Below, in pieces: positions 7,901 to 15,273 of a DNA stretch of 16,981 nt. The stretch's first letter is position 1. Every line of letters starts with the position of its first letter. The stretch comes from Deltaproteobacteria bacterium. GTDB taxonomy: Bacteria; Desulfobacterota_B; Binatia; UBA9968. Under the pieces are notes generated by a model. It was not told where the DNA came from and did not search any database. It worked only from the letters and a program-made list of their open reading frames with translations. The translations under genes and the position numbers were made by a program. The DNA is taken from contig JAPUHZ010000025.1 in the NCBI GenBank assembly GCA_027297485.1, positions 1 through 16,981 of the forward strand, read 5' to 3'.

Positions 7901-8283
7901 TCTATGTCGATTCTTCTGTTGTGCTTGCTCATCTTCTGGCGGAGGACCGCTTGCCGCCGGACCGGCTCTGGCACGAGTCTTTGGTTTCCAGCCGTCTCCT
8001 CGAGTATGAGATTTGGATACGCATTAACGCCAGGAGACTTACCCGATCTCACGGCGACCATGTGCGTGCCCTGATCGGTCGTGTTGCTCTTGTTGAACTA
8101 ACTCTGCCGGTGCTCGCAAGGGCCTTGGAGCCTTTCCCAAAGCCAGTTCGGACCCTGGATGCGTTCCACCTGGCATCTGTCGACTTTCTCCGAAAGCAAG
8201 GACAAATCGTAAGGCTTGCCAGCTATGATACTCGACTTATTGATGTGGCCCGTGCCCTCCGGATTCCTATTTACAAGCTCTAA
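7897..8283 (+). CDS. PIN-domain toxin (VapC-like ribonuclease)
   Basis: 128 residues, GTG start inside the antitoxin stop (GTGA). It begins MIYVDSSVVLAHLL and has the acidic PIN residues D5, E36 (SSRLLEYEIW), D88 (RTLDAFHLAS) and D111 (SYDTRL), so the Mg2+-dependent RNase centre looks complete. VapC-type toxins cleave tRNA or rRNA; the target here is unknown. Full length for the family, no lesions. Paired with a Phd-type rather than AbrB-type antitoxin, a common combination. Confidence 0.92.
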   Translation: MIYVDSSVVLAHLLAEDRLPPDRLWHESLVSSRLLEYEIWIRINARRLTRSHGDHVRALIGRVALVELTLPVLARALEPFPKPVRTLDAFHLASVDFLRKQGQIVRLASYDTRLIDVARALRIPIYKL

Positions 8284-8410
8284 CCCTACGAGTTTCACCC
8301 TTCGCCTACTGTCTATCGCCTTCTACCCACTGTTGCTTTGTCGGTGTCTGCCTCTATCTAATCCAAAATCACAAATCTAAAATCCAAGATGTCATTTAAT
8401 CACTTTCGAA
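8284..8410. other. Intergenic, AATC(C/T)AAAATC motifs
   Basis: Between the two toxin-antitoxin loci. Contains AATCCAAAATC (8360-8370) and AATCTAAAATC (8374-8384), matching copies at 7440-7450, 7398-7408 and 8940-8950. On the minus strand, 8392-8405 (AAAGTGATTAAATGA) resembles the KVIK-stop end of the ABC binding-protein fragment at 7449, hinting at another tiny remnant. No gene seen. Confidence 0.4.
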
Positions 8411-8563
8411 GGGATGTCACTATCCGATTATCTCCTCTCGGAGATCCGGCGGTGCGCCGAGCGGCCTACGCTCAGGGAAATCGGTGAGCGTCTACGCTAG
8501 CGAACGCCGGTTCATCCATCTGTGCCACCCGCGAAAATCATAAGAGATGAGCGGGACCAACGT
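8411..8563 (+). pseudogene. Remnant of a VapB/FitA-type antitoxin
   Basis: The frame reads GMSLSDYLLSEIRR, CAERPTLREIGERLR, an in-frame TAG, then RTPVHPSVPPAKIIRDERDQR. This is the C-terminal two-thirds of the ribbon-helix-helix antitoxins found upstream of PIN toxins (family ending PPAxxIRxERDxR). The N-terminal DNA-binding arm is missing and one stop interrupts the frame. The usual stop/start overlap with the toxin is corrupted (GTAGATCG). Non-functional. Confidence 0.8.
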
Positions 8564-8565
8564 AG

Positions 8566-8824
8566 ATCGTCATCGATGCATCAGCCGTGCTGGAGGTGCT
8601 TCTCCGTACCAGTGCAGTGCGGCAGATCGAGGAACGCATTTTCTCGTCCGCAGAGACGCTCCACGCACCTCATCTTCTAGATCTAATGGGAGTTGCGCCA
8701 CAACATGACGGCATATGATGCAGCTTATATTGCGCTCGCCGAGAGCCTGTCTGCTCCACTGTTGACTCGCGACAAACGCCTAGCCGCGTCTTCCGGACAT
8801 ATAGTGACAATAGTGGTCGTTTAA
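8566..8824 (+). pseudogene. Internally deleted VapC-type PIN toxin
   Basis: IVIDASAVLEVLLRTSAV and TLHAPHLLDLMGV are the N-terminal half with the first catalytic Asp. The frame then jumps to RHNMTAYDAAYIALAESLSA and PLLTRDKRLAASSGHIVTIV before TAA. The middle of the protein, about 45-55 residues, is missing and the halves are out of frame by one base (259 bp between first and last codons). It has no usual start codon. It follows the decayed antitoxin directly, so this is a dead vapBC pair beside a living Phd/PIN pair. Confidence 0.85.
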
Positions 8825-9058
8825 CGCCTCAGCAATGGAGGTGCTCTATCCTGCTCCTGCCCAAGCAAAGTAACAAGAATGTTTCAGCCACCTTATGATT
8901 TCAGATCTTGACTTAATCCTCGATAATTTCCTCATAATAAATCCAAAATCGGATTGCTTTCTTCCATGTATTGACCGCAGAGTTCGTTTTCTCCTTACCG
9001 GAGTAGATTAAGAGGAAATAGAGTTTCCCGCTCCCAATGCCCTTGGCTTCTCCGGCTC
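8825..9058. other. Intergenic, no convincing gene
   Basis: After the toxin remnant. One AATCCAAAATC motif at 8940-8950. A minus-strand open frame of about 45 codons (roughly 9053-8913) lacks a start codon and has no recognisable family. Nothing else seen. Confidence 0.5.
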
Positions 9059-9191
9059 ATCAAATTATATCGACCACGGGGTTTGAAACCCCGAGCTCGA
9101 CCAAAGGGAAGAGCTGCCGCTTCTCCCCTTTGGAAACCCCATCGGTTATGTACCCGCGGCTAGCCGCGGGGTATGCTAATATTCAAATCAA
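9059..9191 (+). repeat. Dispersed three-hairpin repeat, copy B (near full length)
   Basis: Hairpin 1: CGGGGTTT (9077-9084) pairs with AAACCCCG (9086-9093). Hairpin 2: the CCAAAGGG arm from 9101 pairs with CCCTTTGG ending at 9133, loop GCTGCCGC. Hairpin 3: perfect palindrome CCCGCGGCTAGCCGCGGG at 9153-9170. It begins ATCAAATTATATCG and ends ATTCAAATCAA, with ATCAA at both borders. It is nearly identical to copy C. It abuts the 3' end of the lipoprotein gene. Confidence 0.9.
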
Positions 9192-9196
9192 TCATC

Positions 9197-10177
9197 CTAA
9201 TTCCCGTCCGCCTCCAGCCGGAACTGTAGGAGCAACGTATGCTGGAAGGGGCTGAAATTATCATCGGAAATGAGGTAGATGAATGTTCCCTGGTCTGCAA
9301 CATCTCGGACCGCGATCCCTTCGAAGTTATCGACCACGAGAGGCCGCTCGAGTCGAGCGATCTCTTTGCCCTTGAGTCGTGCCCCCGCCTTTAAGCTTGC
9401 CCGCGAAAGTCGCGTGATCCGAGCCGCCCACCCGGTAAGCCAGCTATGGCGGCGCTCGAGCACCAAGACATCGCCGCCGGCCAGTGTTACCAGGGCGGTC
9501 GGTTGGAAACCATCCAAAGGCAGGTAAGAGACGACGGCAAATCGATCCTTCTCAATAAGCCAGCCTTTGAGGCTGCCATCCGGATTTTCATATTGTTCTG
9601 TGAGCACCAGAAGACGACCGTCGAGAAGGACGGTCACTGCCTCAAGCCCACCATTGGAAGGTGCCATTGCGAGCTCGGCCGGAGTCGGAAGGGATTGAGG
9701 CGGGGAGCTAAATGCGGCCGGAGGTGGCGGGTATCGCCATAGGCGATGAGCATACTCAAAGGATACGATGAAGGAACCGTCCCTGTCCCTTGCTAACCCC
9801 TCGGCGTCACGCATCCATCCGCTAACAGTGGTTCTCTCAGGCGTCAGTAGAGGAGTGATCTCCCAGGGGCCAATGGCCTTGAGGTGCCCTTTCGTATCAT
9901 GGCGGATTGAGGCGGAAAGCCAGTAGCCGCGGTCAGAGATTGCGTAGAGCATGCTGCCATCGGCGTCCAACACCAGGTCCGACACCCCGCCGAAGCGGAA
10001 ATCCGCCGATCTCAATTCGAATCCGCTCAGAAAGGTGAGACGACCGAGATGCTTCCTATTCGGCGTCTCCGGATCCAGCTCAACAGGAATCACCTCCACG
10101 ATAGGATGGCCCACGGGTGCCGCCGGCACCCCTCCACCGCCACAGGACAGAAGAAAGAGAAGGGAAAAGACAGCCAT
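9197..10177 (-). CDS. Lipoprotein with phytase-like esterase domain (PF13449 type)
   Basis: 326 residues if started at ATG 10177: MAVFSLLFLLSC gives a lipobox (LLS|C12), so it is probably anchored in the envelope. The frame extends to 10276 but that part lacks a credible leader. The mature protein is a predicted beta-propeller with blocks typical of the 'esterase-like activity of phytase' family: GGVSDLVLDADGSMLYAISD (64-82), MRDAEGLARDRDGSFIVSFE (122-141), NGGLEAVTVLLDGRLLVLTE (175-194) and NFEGIAVRD...YLISDDN (284-307). Members often act on phosphoesters or are of unknown substrate; the conserved Asp/Glu may bind Ca2+. It lies 150 bp after azlD on the same strand. The hairpin upstream (10188-10205) may cover its ribosome site. 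Confidence 0.85.
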   Translation of the reverse strand: MAVFSLLFLLSCGGGGVPAAPVGHPIVEVIPVELDPETPNRKHLGRLTFLSGFELRSADFRFGGVSDLVLDADGSMLYAISDRGYWLSASIRHDTKGHLKAIGPWEITPLLTPERTTVSGWMRDAEGLARDRDGSFIVSFEYAHRLWRYPPPPAAFSSPPQSLPTPAELAMAPSNGGLEAVTVLLDGRLLVLTEQYENPDGSLKGWLIEKDRFAVVSYLPLDGFQPTALVTLAGGDVLVLERRHSWLTGWAARITRLSRASLKAGARLKGKEIARLERPLVVDNFEGIAVRDVADQGTFIYLISDDNFSPFQHTLLLQFRLEADGN

Positions 10178-10187
10178 AATATAACGT

Positions 10188-10205
10188 TCCGGTAAAAAAA
10201 CCGGA
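10188..10205 (-). promoter_or_regulatory. Hairpin just upstream of the lipoprotein start
   Basis: On the minus strand TCCGG and CCGGA flank a T-rich 8-nt loop, 10 nt before ATG 10177. The GGAA that could serve as the ribosome site overlaps its 3' arm. It could modulate translation; only 5 bp long, so chance is not excluded. Confidence 0.3.
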
Positions 10206-10326
10206 TCTCTACCGTAGCACAGTGTTTCTTGTTGAGGGTCCGATGTTTCCGTACAAGCTTGAAAATGACTATACATCGTTACGAGTCAAATGTTCTCCCC
10301 CCACACAAAGGGTTGGTGAGGCTACG

Positions 10327-10647
10327 TCAGCTAAGCCAGGTGAGACCCAGGGCAATTAAGGTACCGGAGAGCATGCCGATAACGGTGCTCCGTGACCATA
10401 GAGCAATTACGATCGCTGCAACGAGGGCCAGGGCACGATAGGGCGCAGCCCCGGTGTCGAAGCGCGGACCGGATAGGAAGAGACTGGTCGAGATGATGCT
10501 CGTGATAAACGCATAGGCCAGATAGCGAAGATAGCGGTCAAAGGCCTCGGGGAAACTCCGCCCTACGAGGAAAACCTGCGGGATAACCCTGATCAGGTAG
10601 GTCAGGAGACCCATCCCTACGATTATCGCGAGCCGTGTTTTATCCAC
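10327..10647 (-). CDS. azlD: AzlD-family branched-chain amino acid exporter subunit
   Basis: 106 residues from GTG 10647, about four hydrophobic segments, with the family pattern LLTYLIRVIP (14-23) and FDRYLRYLAYAFITSIIS (36-53). It overlaps the end of azlC by 25 bp, so translation is coupled. AzlC and AzlD together form a small export system for branched-chain amino acids in the inner membrane. An upstream extension to 10698 is open but lies inside azlC and does not look like AzlD. Confidence 0.92.
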   Translation of the reverse strand: MDKTRLAIIVGMGLLTYLIRVIPQVFLVGRSFPEAFDRYLRYLAYAFITSIISTSLFLSGPRFDTGAAPYRALALVAAIVIALWSRSTVIGMLSGTLIALGLTWLS

Positions 10648-11363
10648 TGTTCTAGCCCCCAACCTATGGTTGCCGTGATAAACGCGGCGATGAACCATCC
10701 CCAGTTAGGAATCATCATAACTCCAGGAACCGCGACAATAAGACTCACCACACAGATGAGTGGAGCAGTCCATCCTTTCATCTCTGTCGCCAGCATACAG
10801 GCAAAGTAGCCGGGTAGAATAAACTTAAGCCCTTCTTCAAAGCCCAGAGGGACCTGAAGTGCAGCCCAATAACCTAACCCCGATCCCACCACCCAGACAG
10901 AAAAGCTCGTCAGAGCCACCCCGAGAAAATAGCGAAGGTTCCCTAAGCCGTTCTCATTCACTTTTTCGGGTGAAGACCCAGAGAGGGATTCCTTTCCCTT
11001 CTGAAAACGGACATACGATGGGATAAAACTGCTGGCGCTGATAAATTGCGCGGAGAGCAAGAGGGTCGCACGCCTCACCCGGCGGAAGTAAGGGGCGATG
11101 GCAGCGCTCATCACCAGGAAGCGGAGGTTAATGATAAAAGTAGTGAGGAAGATCTGCAGGGCTGGCTTGCCTAACCCGAGCGGCTCGAGGGCAGCGAACT
11201 GCGCTGGTCCGGCGTAGACCAGAGCCGACATAAGGACGGTTTCTCCCAACTGGAGACCGTGTGCCTTGGCGGCAATCCCGAGGGCAAACGAGTAGGGAAC
11301 AAAGGCGATCCAAATCGGAATGGCCGCCTTGACCCCTTCGCGGAAAGGAGAGGTAGAGTTCAT
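10623..11363 (-). CDS. azlC: AzlC-family branched-chain amino acid permease
   Basis: 246 residues, full length. FREGVKAAIPIWIAFVPYSF at the N-terminus, YAGPAQFAAL (50-59) and NLRFLVMSAAIAPYFR (78-93) are AzlC hallmarks. Hydrophobic segments run throughout except for a polar insert (about 121-140, KGKESLSGSS). The ATG at 11363 has a modest AGGCG ribosome site. Upstream lies repeat copy C, whose TATAAT box (minus strand of 11400-11405) is 36 nt from the start. Confidence 0.94.
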   Translation of the reverse strand: MNSTSPFREGVKAAIPIWIAFVPYSFALGIAAKAHGLQLGETVLMSALVYAGPAQFAALEPLGLGKPALQIFLTTFIINLRFLVMSAAIAPYFRRVRRATLLLSAQFISASSFIPSYVRFQKGKESLSGSSPEKVNENGLGNLRYFLGVALTSFSVWVVGSGLGYWAALQVPLGFEEGLKFILPGYFACMLATEMKGWTAPLICVVSLIVAVPGVMMIPNWGWFIAAFITATIGWGLEQWIKHGSR

Positions 11364-11394
11364 ACGGTTTCGCCTAGCTGACTAGCGCAGAAAC

Positions 11395-11526
11395 ATCAAA
11401 TTATATCGACCACGGGGTTTGAAACCCCGAGGTCGACCAAAGAGAAGAGCTGCCGCTTCTCCCCTTTCGAAACCCCATCGGTTATGTGCCCGCGGCTAGC
11501 CGCGGGGTATGCTAATATTCAAATCA
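11395..11526 (+). repeat. Dispersed three-hairpin repeat, copy C (near full length)
   Basis: Almost identical to copy B. Hairpin 1 is extended: CGACC-A-CGGGGTTT pairs with AAACCCCG-A-GGTCG around a single G, with an A/A mismatch. Hairpin 2 is partly weakened (AGAGAAGAG arm). Hairpin 3 is the intact CCCGCGGCTAGCCGCGGG palindrome. ATCAA is present at both borders. It lies between the 3' end of the CxxC protein gene and the 5' end of azlC. Confidence 0.9.
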
Positions 11527-11528
11527 AC

Positions 11529-11711
11529 TTAGAGATCTCCTCCGCATTCACCACAGGAACGGGTAAAGAGTCGCGGTTGGCCCGGTATCTGATGCCATTG
11601 AACTTCTCTCGGGTAGTGCCCGGTGCGGTCATAATGCTGTACGCATTCTGGACATTCCTCCTTCTCTGTCAGGAACGCACAAAACCGACACGGTTGCCTC
11701 AATCCCACCAT
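11529..11711 (-). CDS. Small three-CxxC (zinc-ribbon-like) protein
   Basis: 60 residues. Cysteine pairs C8-x2-C11 (PCRFC), C20-x2-C23 (CPEC) and C53-x2-C56 (CGEC) would suit one or more structural zinc sites; the sequence between (YPREVQWHQIPGQPRLFTRS) looks like genuine protein. No family recognised. The ATG at 11711 is directly preceded by in-frame stops and has no clear ribosome site, so expression is uncertain; a 17-codon frame just upstream could be a frameshifted N-terminus. Copy D of the repeat lies 88 nt upstream of the start. Confidence 0.5.
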   Translation of the reverse strand: MVGLRQPCRFCAFLTEKEECPECVQHYDRTGHYPREVQWHQIPGQPRLFTRSCGECGGDL

Positions 11712-11793
11712 CTATCAAAAGTACAGGGCATTCTAATATAGACAATCTCCATTTCCCATTCTTCGGGCTCTCCTACCAAGTTCGCATTCGATA

Positions 11794-11930
11794 AATCAAG
11801 TTATATCGACCACGGGGGTTTCGACCCCGCGGTCGACCAAAGGGGAGAGCTGCCGCTTCTCCCCTTTGGATACCCCATCGGCTTTGTGCCCGCGGCAAGC
11901 CGCGAGGTATGATAATAATCAAACAACACA
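11794..11930 (+). repeat. Dispersed three-hairpin repeat, copy D
   Basis: Hairpin 2 is perfect here: CCAAAGGGGAGA and TCTCCCCTTTGG, 12 bp, loop of 9 nt (11837-11869). Hairpin 1 is altered to CACGGGGGTTTCGACCCCGCG, and hairpin 3 carries two substitutions (CCCGCGGCAAGCCGCGAGG). Ends AATCAAAC. It lies between the divergent CxxC and cupin genes. Confidence 0.85.
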
Positions 11931-11995
11931 AGTCTGAAGCTTATCCGCTTTGCACCATTGCTTTTCTCGCACAATTTTTCTACAAGAGCCAGATG

Positions 11996-12343
11996 ATGAA
12001 GATCATTCGACTTTACACGGGGCGCGATGGTGAATCCCACTTCGAGGAGATAGAGATGGAGTTCAAGCCGATGGGCGATGCGGAAACGACCTCGCTTCAA
12101 GCCGCAGCCGGCATTGTATTTCGCCGCGCCCCGGCCGGCCATATTCTGGACTGGCACCCGGCCCCCCGACGTCAGTACGTGATGACTCTGTCCGGCCAAG
12201 GGGAGATTGAGATTGGTGACGGGACGGTGCGACGCTTTGGCCCGGGGGATGTCCTGCTGGCAGAGGATGTAACGGGCCGGGGCCACATCACGCGGGTCGT
12301 GGGAAGTCAACCACGCGTCTACGTTACTGTTCCTCTAAAATGA
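11996..12343 (+). CDS. Cupin-domain protein
   Basis: 115 residues from ATG 11996 (ATG 11993 also possible; the frame is open back to 11909, but that part lies partly in repeat D). Starts MKIIRLYTGRDGESHFEEIE and carries the cupin blocks DWHPAPRRQYVMTLSGQGEIE (H54, Q60) and GDGTVRRFGPGDVLLAEDVTG, then GHITRV (H97). Single-domain cupin of a widespread family of unknown substrate. The usual first-motif Glu is replaced by Gln, so metal binding may be altered. No operon partners. Confidence 0.85.
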   Translation: MKIIRLYTGRDGESHFEEIEMEFKPMGDAETTSLQAAAGIVFRRAPAGHILDWHPAPRRQYVMTLSGQGEIEIGDGTVRRFGPGDVLLAEDVTGRGHITRVVGSQPRVYVTVPLK

Positions 12344-12765
12344 GGAAACGGCGCCAAACCATTCAAACGTCGATTAGCCAACTACGCTGACGGCGCCCGT
12401 CGCCAACTTCCTACGCTCGATGGTGGTTACAACCCCTGGGGATAGCTCTTCCTTAAGTCAGGCAAATCCTAATCCCCTCGGAAATAAAAGCGGGCAGTCT
12501 CTTCTCGATTATTTTCATCGTCATGCGGTCGCCAGCGCGGTTGCGGGAAGGCTGTGCCGATTGCTCATTGTCCCGGGCTATGCGTTCTCAGGCCTGGCGT
12601 GAGGTTATCCTTCCCGTAATTATAGGCCCACAATGACAAATTTCGCTACTAGGGGAAGAAAGTGCGCAATTTATGCATTACTCCTCCATGCATTCTAATA
12701 ACCAAGCGCTTTATAAATACCTAATTATATTAGCCTTTTGAAGGGACCCACAAGACTAAGTGTGC
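12344..12765. other. Intergenic, no convincing gene
   Basis: About 420 bp. A short stem GACGG/CCGTC at 12389-12401 without a T-run. An open frame at 12420-12602 has no start context or family resemblance. The right part (12660-12740) is AT-rich. Nothing else supported. Confidence 0.5.
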
Positions 12766-12774
12766 TGGTATAAG
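12766..12774 (+). promoter_or_regulatory. Extended -10 promoter for the pilin-like membrane protein
   Basis: TGGTATAAG fits the extended -10 pattern TGnTATAAT. No -35 box at the right spacing. It would give a leader of roughly 35 nt before ATG 12818, which has a strong GGAGGGGG ribosome site at 12805-12812. Confidence 0.4.
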
Positions 12775-12817
12775 AATTGCTCCTACCCTGGCTCATCACC
12801 TAGTGGAGGGGGCTAAA

Positions 12818-13612
12818 ATGAGCGTTTCAACCATACTTGCCTTGATATTTCTTCTCTTGCCGGAGCCAGTTCTTGCGTGTGTAAACCACATTGCTTCCAC
12901 CAACAGTGCAGGCAGTGAGTCTCTTCTGGGCTCCTTTTTTAACATTATACTATTGCTCGTCGTCGCGTTTCCAGTGGGTTTGGTCGTGGGCATGATGACA
13001 AGGCGCTCCTCCGCCGCCGCGAGAACGGCAATCTTTATCGCCATTGGCGTCGCGGGCCTTCTGGCCTTGGGCGGCCACGGTGCTTGGGCGTGTCATGGAG
13101 AAAAAACCGTCGCCCCTATTCTTCAAGAAGTCCATAACGCGCAAATGGACTTCCATGGGAGAAATGGGGTGTACGCCGCAAGTTTTGAAGAACTGGATTT
13201 GGAACCCTCGTCGAGCCGATATTCCTACTTTCTGCCTTCTGAGATGTTGTCGGCCAAAAACCCCCTCCCTAAAGAAGGAGTTGATTTAAGCCGTCTCCCC
13301 GAGGGAGTTTTTCCTCGCGCATCCGCCGATAGGTTTACCGTGGTGGCCCTTGGTTTTACTGAGCCCAACCAGATCAATGTCTGGACCATGAATCAGGACA
13401 GGGTTTTCAGAGAGTGGAATGTTCCCGTGAAAATCAGATCTCAAAAGGACCAGCCAGATGCAGTCTCCGGTGGCCTTAACGGGCAGGTGAATAAATTTGC
13501 CGGTGCTTTGAAATGGATCACCTTTCTCCTTGGCTTGGGAGCCGGCTTTGCCTTTGCAGCGCGCTTCTGTAAATTTCAAACTGACGGTTCTGTGATCCCG
13601 GTCAATCCTTAA
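12818..13612 (+). CDS. Membrane protein with type IV pilin-like periplasmic domain
   Basis: 264 residues from ATG 12818 (strong GGAGGGGG site; the GTG at 12803 would place that site inside the gene). Signal-like N-terminus to ALA20|C21, two membrane segments (about 40-60 and 70-90), a soluble region (about 95-225), and a third membrane segment (about 228-248). The soluble part, LQEVHNAQMDFHGRNGVYAA then FEELDL and FTVVALGFTEPNQINVWTMN, resembles the globular part of minor pilins/pseudopilins (the AxxxYxxxNGxYA pattern), but it lacks the class III signal and hydrophobic pilin helix at its start. Function unknown. It stands alone between the cupin and the efflux genes. Confidence 0.75.
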   Translation: MSVSTILALIFLLLPEPVLACVNHIASTNSAGSESLLGSFFNIILLLVVAFPVGLVVGMMTRRSSAAARTAIFIAIGVAGLLALGGHGAWACHGEKTVAPILQEVHNAQMDFHGRNGVYAASFEELDLEPSSSRYSYFLPSEMLSAKNPLPKEGVDLSRLPEGVFPRASADRFTVVALGFTEPNQINVWTMNQDRVFREWNVPVKIRSQKDQPDAVSGGLNGQVNKFAGALKWITFLLGLGAGFAFAARFCKFQTDGSVIPVNP

Positions 13613-13687
13613 CTTCCTCTTACAAGAGACGCATCCTGACGCACCCATCGTACTTCGACAGTTTGCAGTCTCATACTTTATACGTCA

Positions 13688-13711
13688 TGCCCCTGCGACC
13701 ATCGAGGGGCA
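13688..13711 (-). terminator. Hairpin between convergent genes
   Basis: TGCCCCT (13688-13694) and AGGGGCA (13705-13711) form a perfect 7-bp stem with a 10-nt loop, 8 bp beyond the MFS stop and 75 bp beyond the stop of the opposing gene. No T-run on either side, so it is a weak bidirectional terminator candidate. Confidence 0.4.
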
Positions 13712-13718
13712 GAGGTGC

Positions 13719-15272
13719 TTATACTCCCCGCTTATCCGGACGCAAGAAAAAGACGAACAGGGTCAGCACAAGATAAATGGCTGTCATCAAGAAAAACAGT
13801 TCTTGATAGGCGCGGGTGAGCGCCTCGTTGAAAAAAGTGTGAGCCAAAAGGGACTGTGCCTTGTCTTCCAAGGCACTGCCAAACTGCCCGGCCCGGAGGA
13901 GGAGAACTTGGAGTTGAGAGAGCGCTTGAGAGCGCTCCCCCGCTGAAAGGTAGGCCCCCTGAAGGGGGGTCATAGAGGCGAGGTTGAAAAAGGCGTATCT
14001 TTCCAAGAGAAAGCTCAAAATGGCTATCCCGAAGGCCTCTCCTAGGCCTCGTGTCATCCCGATGATCCCGCTACCCATCTTTGCCTTTCCTTCCGGCAAG
14101 GCACCCAGGGCAACCGTATTGAGGGGTGCATTAAGACTTGCTTGCCCGATGCTTTTTAAGCTTAGAAGGAAAAAGATGAAGGCCATGCTGGTCCAAAGCG
14201 TCATAGTGGAAAGACCGTAAAAAGTGAGGACAAGGATAACAAACCCAAAGACCATGGGAATGCGCGGACCGATGCGGTCCGATAAGCTCCCCGCCAATGG
14301 GGAGACAATCCCCGTGAAAATGGCCCCCGGGAGAAGGAAGATACCCGCCTGCAACGGGCTGTAATTCAGGGACCTTTGCAGGAAAAGGGAGACGAGAAAA
14401 TTGGCTCCACGAAAGCCGAATACCCGAAAGAAGATGATGAGGTTGGACAAGCTGAAATTCAGACTGCGAAAATAGCGCAGCTCCAAAAAAGGGTTCTTCA
14501 ATCTGAGCTCCGTGGCCACAAGGAGAGTTAAAAAGGCCAGAGAAGCGCCAAACAGTCCGACAATAAGTCGGCTTCCCCAGCCATGTTCTTGTCCCAGGCT
14601 CAGGGCTAAAAGGAGCGTGACAACCGCTCCGGTCAAGGTAAGAAACCCAAGTAAATCGAGCGGGACTCTCCTCCCTGTGGCCTTTCCCCGAGGCAGTATA
14701 AAATATGCGCTAACGATGCTCAGCAATCCCACAGGGATGTTGATATAAAAAATAGCCCTCCAGTGGACATGCTCTATAAGATAGCCGCCCAGGAGCGGAC
14801 CAAAAAAAGGGCCCAACGACCAACCCATCATAAAGAGTCCCATAGCCAGACCCCGTTCCTTAGGGGGAAATGCCTCGAACATAATGGCCATGGCGACTCC
14901 GATCAATGGACCGGCGCCGACGGCCTGGATAATCCGAAAGAAAATAAGAGAGTCAGCATTCCACGAAACGGAACAGAGGAAAGAACCTCCGGTAAACACG
15001 GTGGTGCTTAGGATAAATAAGTTGCGATCCCCCAGACGATCTCCCAACCATCCCACCGAGGGGATAAGAACCGTGCGTGTGATCATGAATCCCGTAAGGA
15101 CCCATTGGATTTTATTCAGGGAAGCGCCGAGGGAAGACATGATAGTGGGGATCGCTATGTTGACAGACGTCACGCTTAGGGCAACAGATAACGTACCGAG
15201 GAAAAGGGTGACGCAGACCCACCACCTGCGAACGCCCTGCGAGGGCCCGGAGGAAAAAGGAGACGGCTCCAT
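13719..15272 (-). CDS. DHA2-family MFS efflux permease (EmrB-type)
   Basis: 517 residues from ATG 15272; TTG 15293 or GTG 15284 would overlap the HlyD gene and are alternatives. Fourteen hydrophobic segments are expected. Motif A GWLGDRLGDR (75-84), FFRIIQAVGAG (111-121) and motif C GWSLGPFFGPLLGG (150-163) with the adjacent HWRAIFYINIPVG are typical of EmrB/QacA proton-driven drug exporters. The usual membrane Asp in the LDxTIVN motif is replaced: the protein has ALSVTSVNIAIP, so coupling or substrate charge preference may differ. The start lies 1 bp past the HlyD stop, so it is an operon with the adaptor. Confidence 0.93.
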   Translation of the reverse strand: MEPSPFSSGPSQGVRRWWVCVTLFLGTLSVALSVTSVNIAIPTIMSSLGASLNKIQWVLTGFMITRTVLIPSVGWLGDRLGDRNLFILSTTVFTGGSFLCSVSWNADSLIFFRIIQAVGAGPLIGVAMAIMFEAFPPKERGLAMGLFMMGWSLGPFFGPLLGGYLIEHVHWRAIFYINIPVGLLSIVSAYFILPRGKATGRRVPLDLLGFLTLTGAVVTLLLALSLGQEHGWGSRLIVGLFGASLAFLTLLVATELRLKNPFLELRYFRSLNFSLSNLIIFFRVFGFRGANFLVSLFLQRSLNYSPLQAGIFLLPGAIFTGIVSPLAGSLSDRIGPRIPMVFGFVILVLTFYGLSTMTLWTSMAFIFFLLSLKSIGQASLNAPLNTVALGALPEGKAKMGSGIIGMTRGLGEAFGIAILSFLLERYAFFNLASMTPLQGAYLSAGERSQALSQLQVLLLRAGQFGSALEDKAQSLLAHTFFNEALTRAYQELFFLMTAIYLVLTLFVFFLRPDKRGV

Positions 15273-15273
15273 C

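Noticed and set aside
8913..9053. Minus-strand open frame of about 45 codons left of repeat B
   Set aside because: No start codon, and no family resemblance.
10178..10276. Longer N-terminus for the phytase-like lipoprotein
   Set aside because: The added 33 residues are polar and would bury the lipoprotein signal.
11909..11995. Longer N-terminus for the cupin
   Set aside because: The first codons lie in repeat copy D, and the conserved family start is MKIIRLYTG.
12420..12602. 60-codon open frame between cupin and pilin-like genes
   Set aside because: No ribosome site, no recognisable family, composition like the surrounding non-coding DNA.
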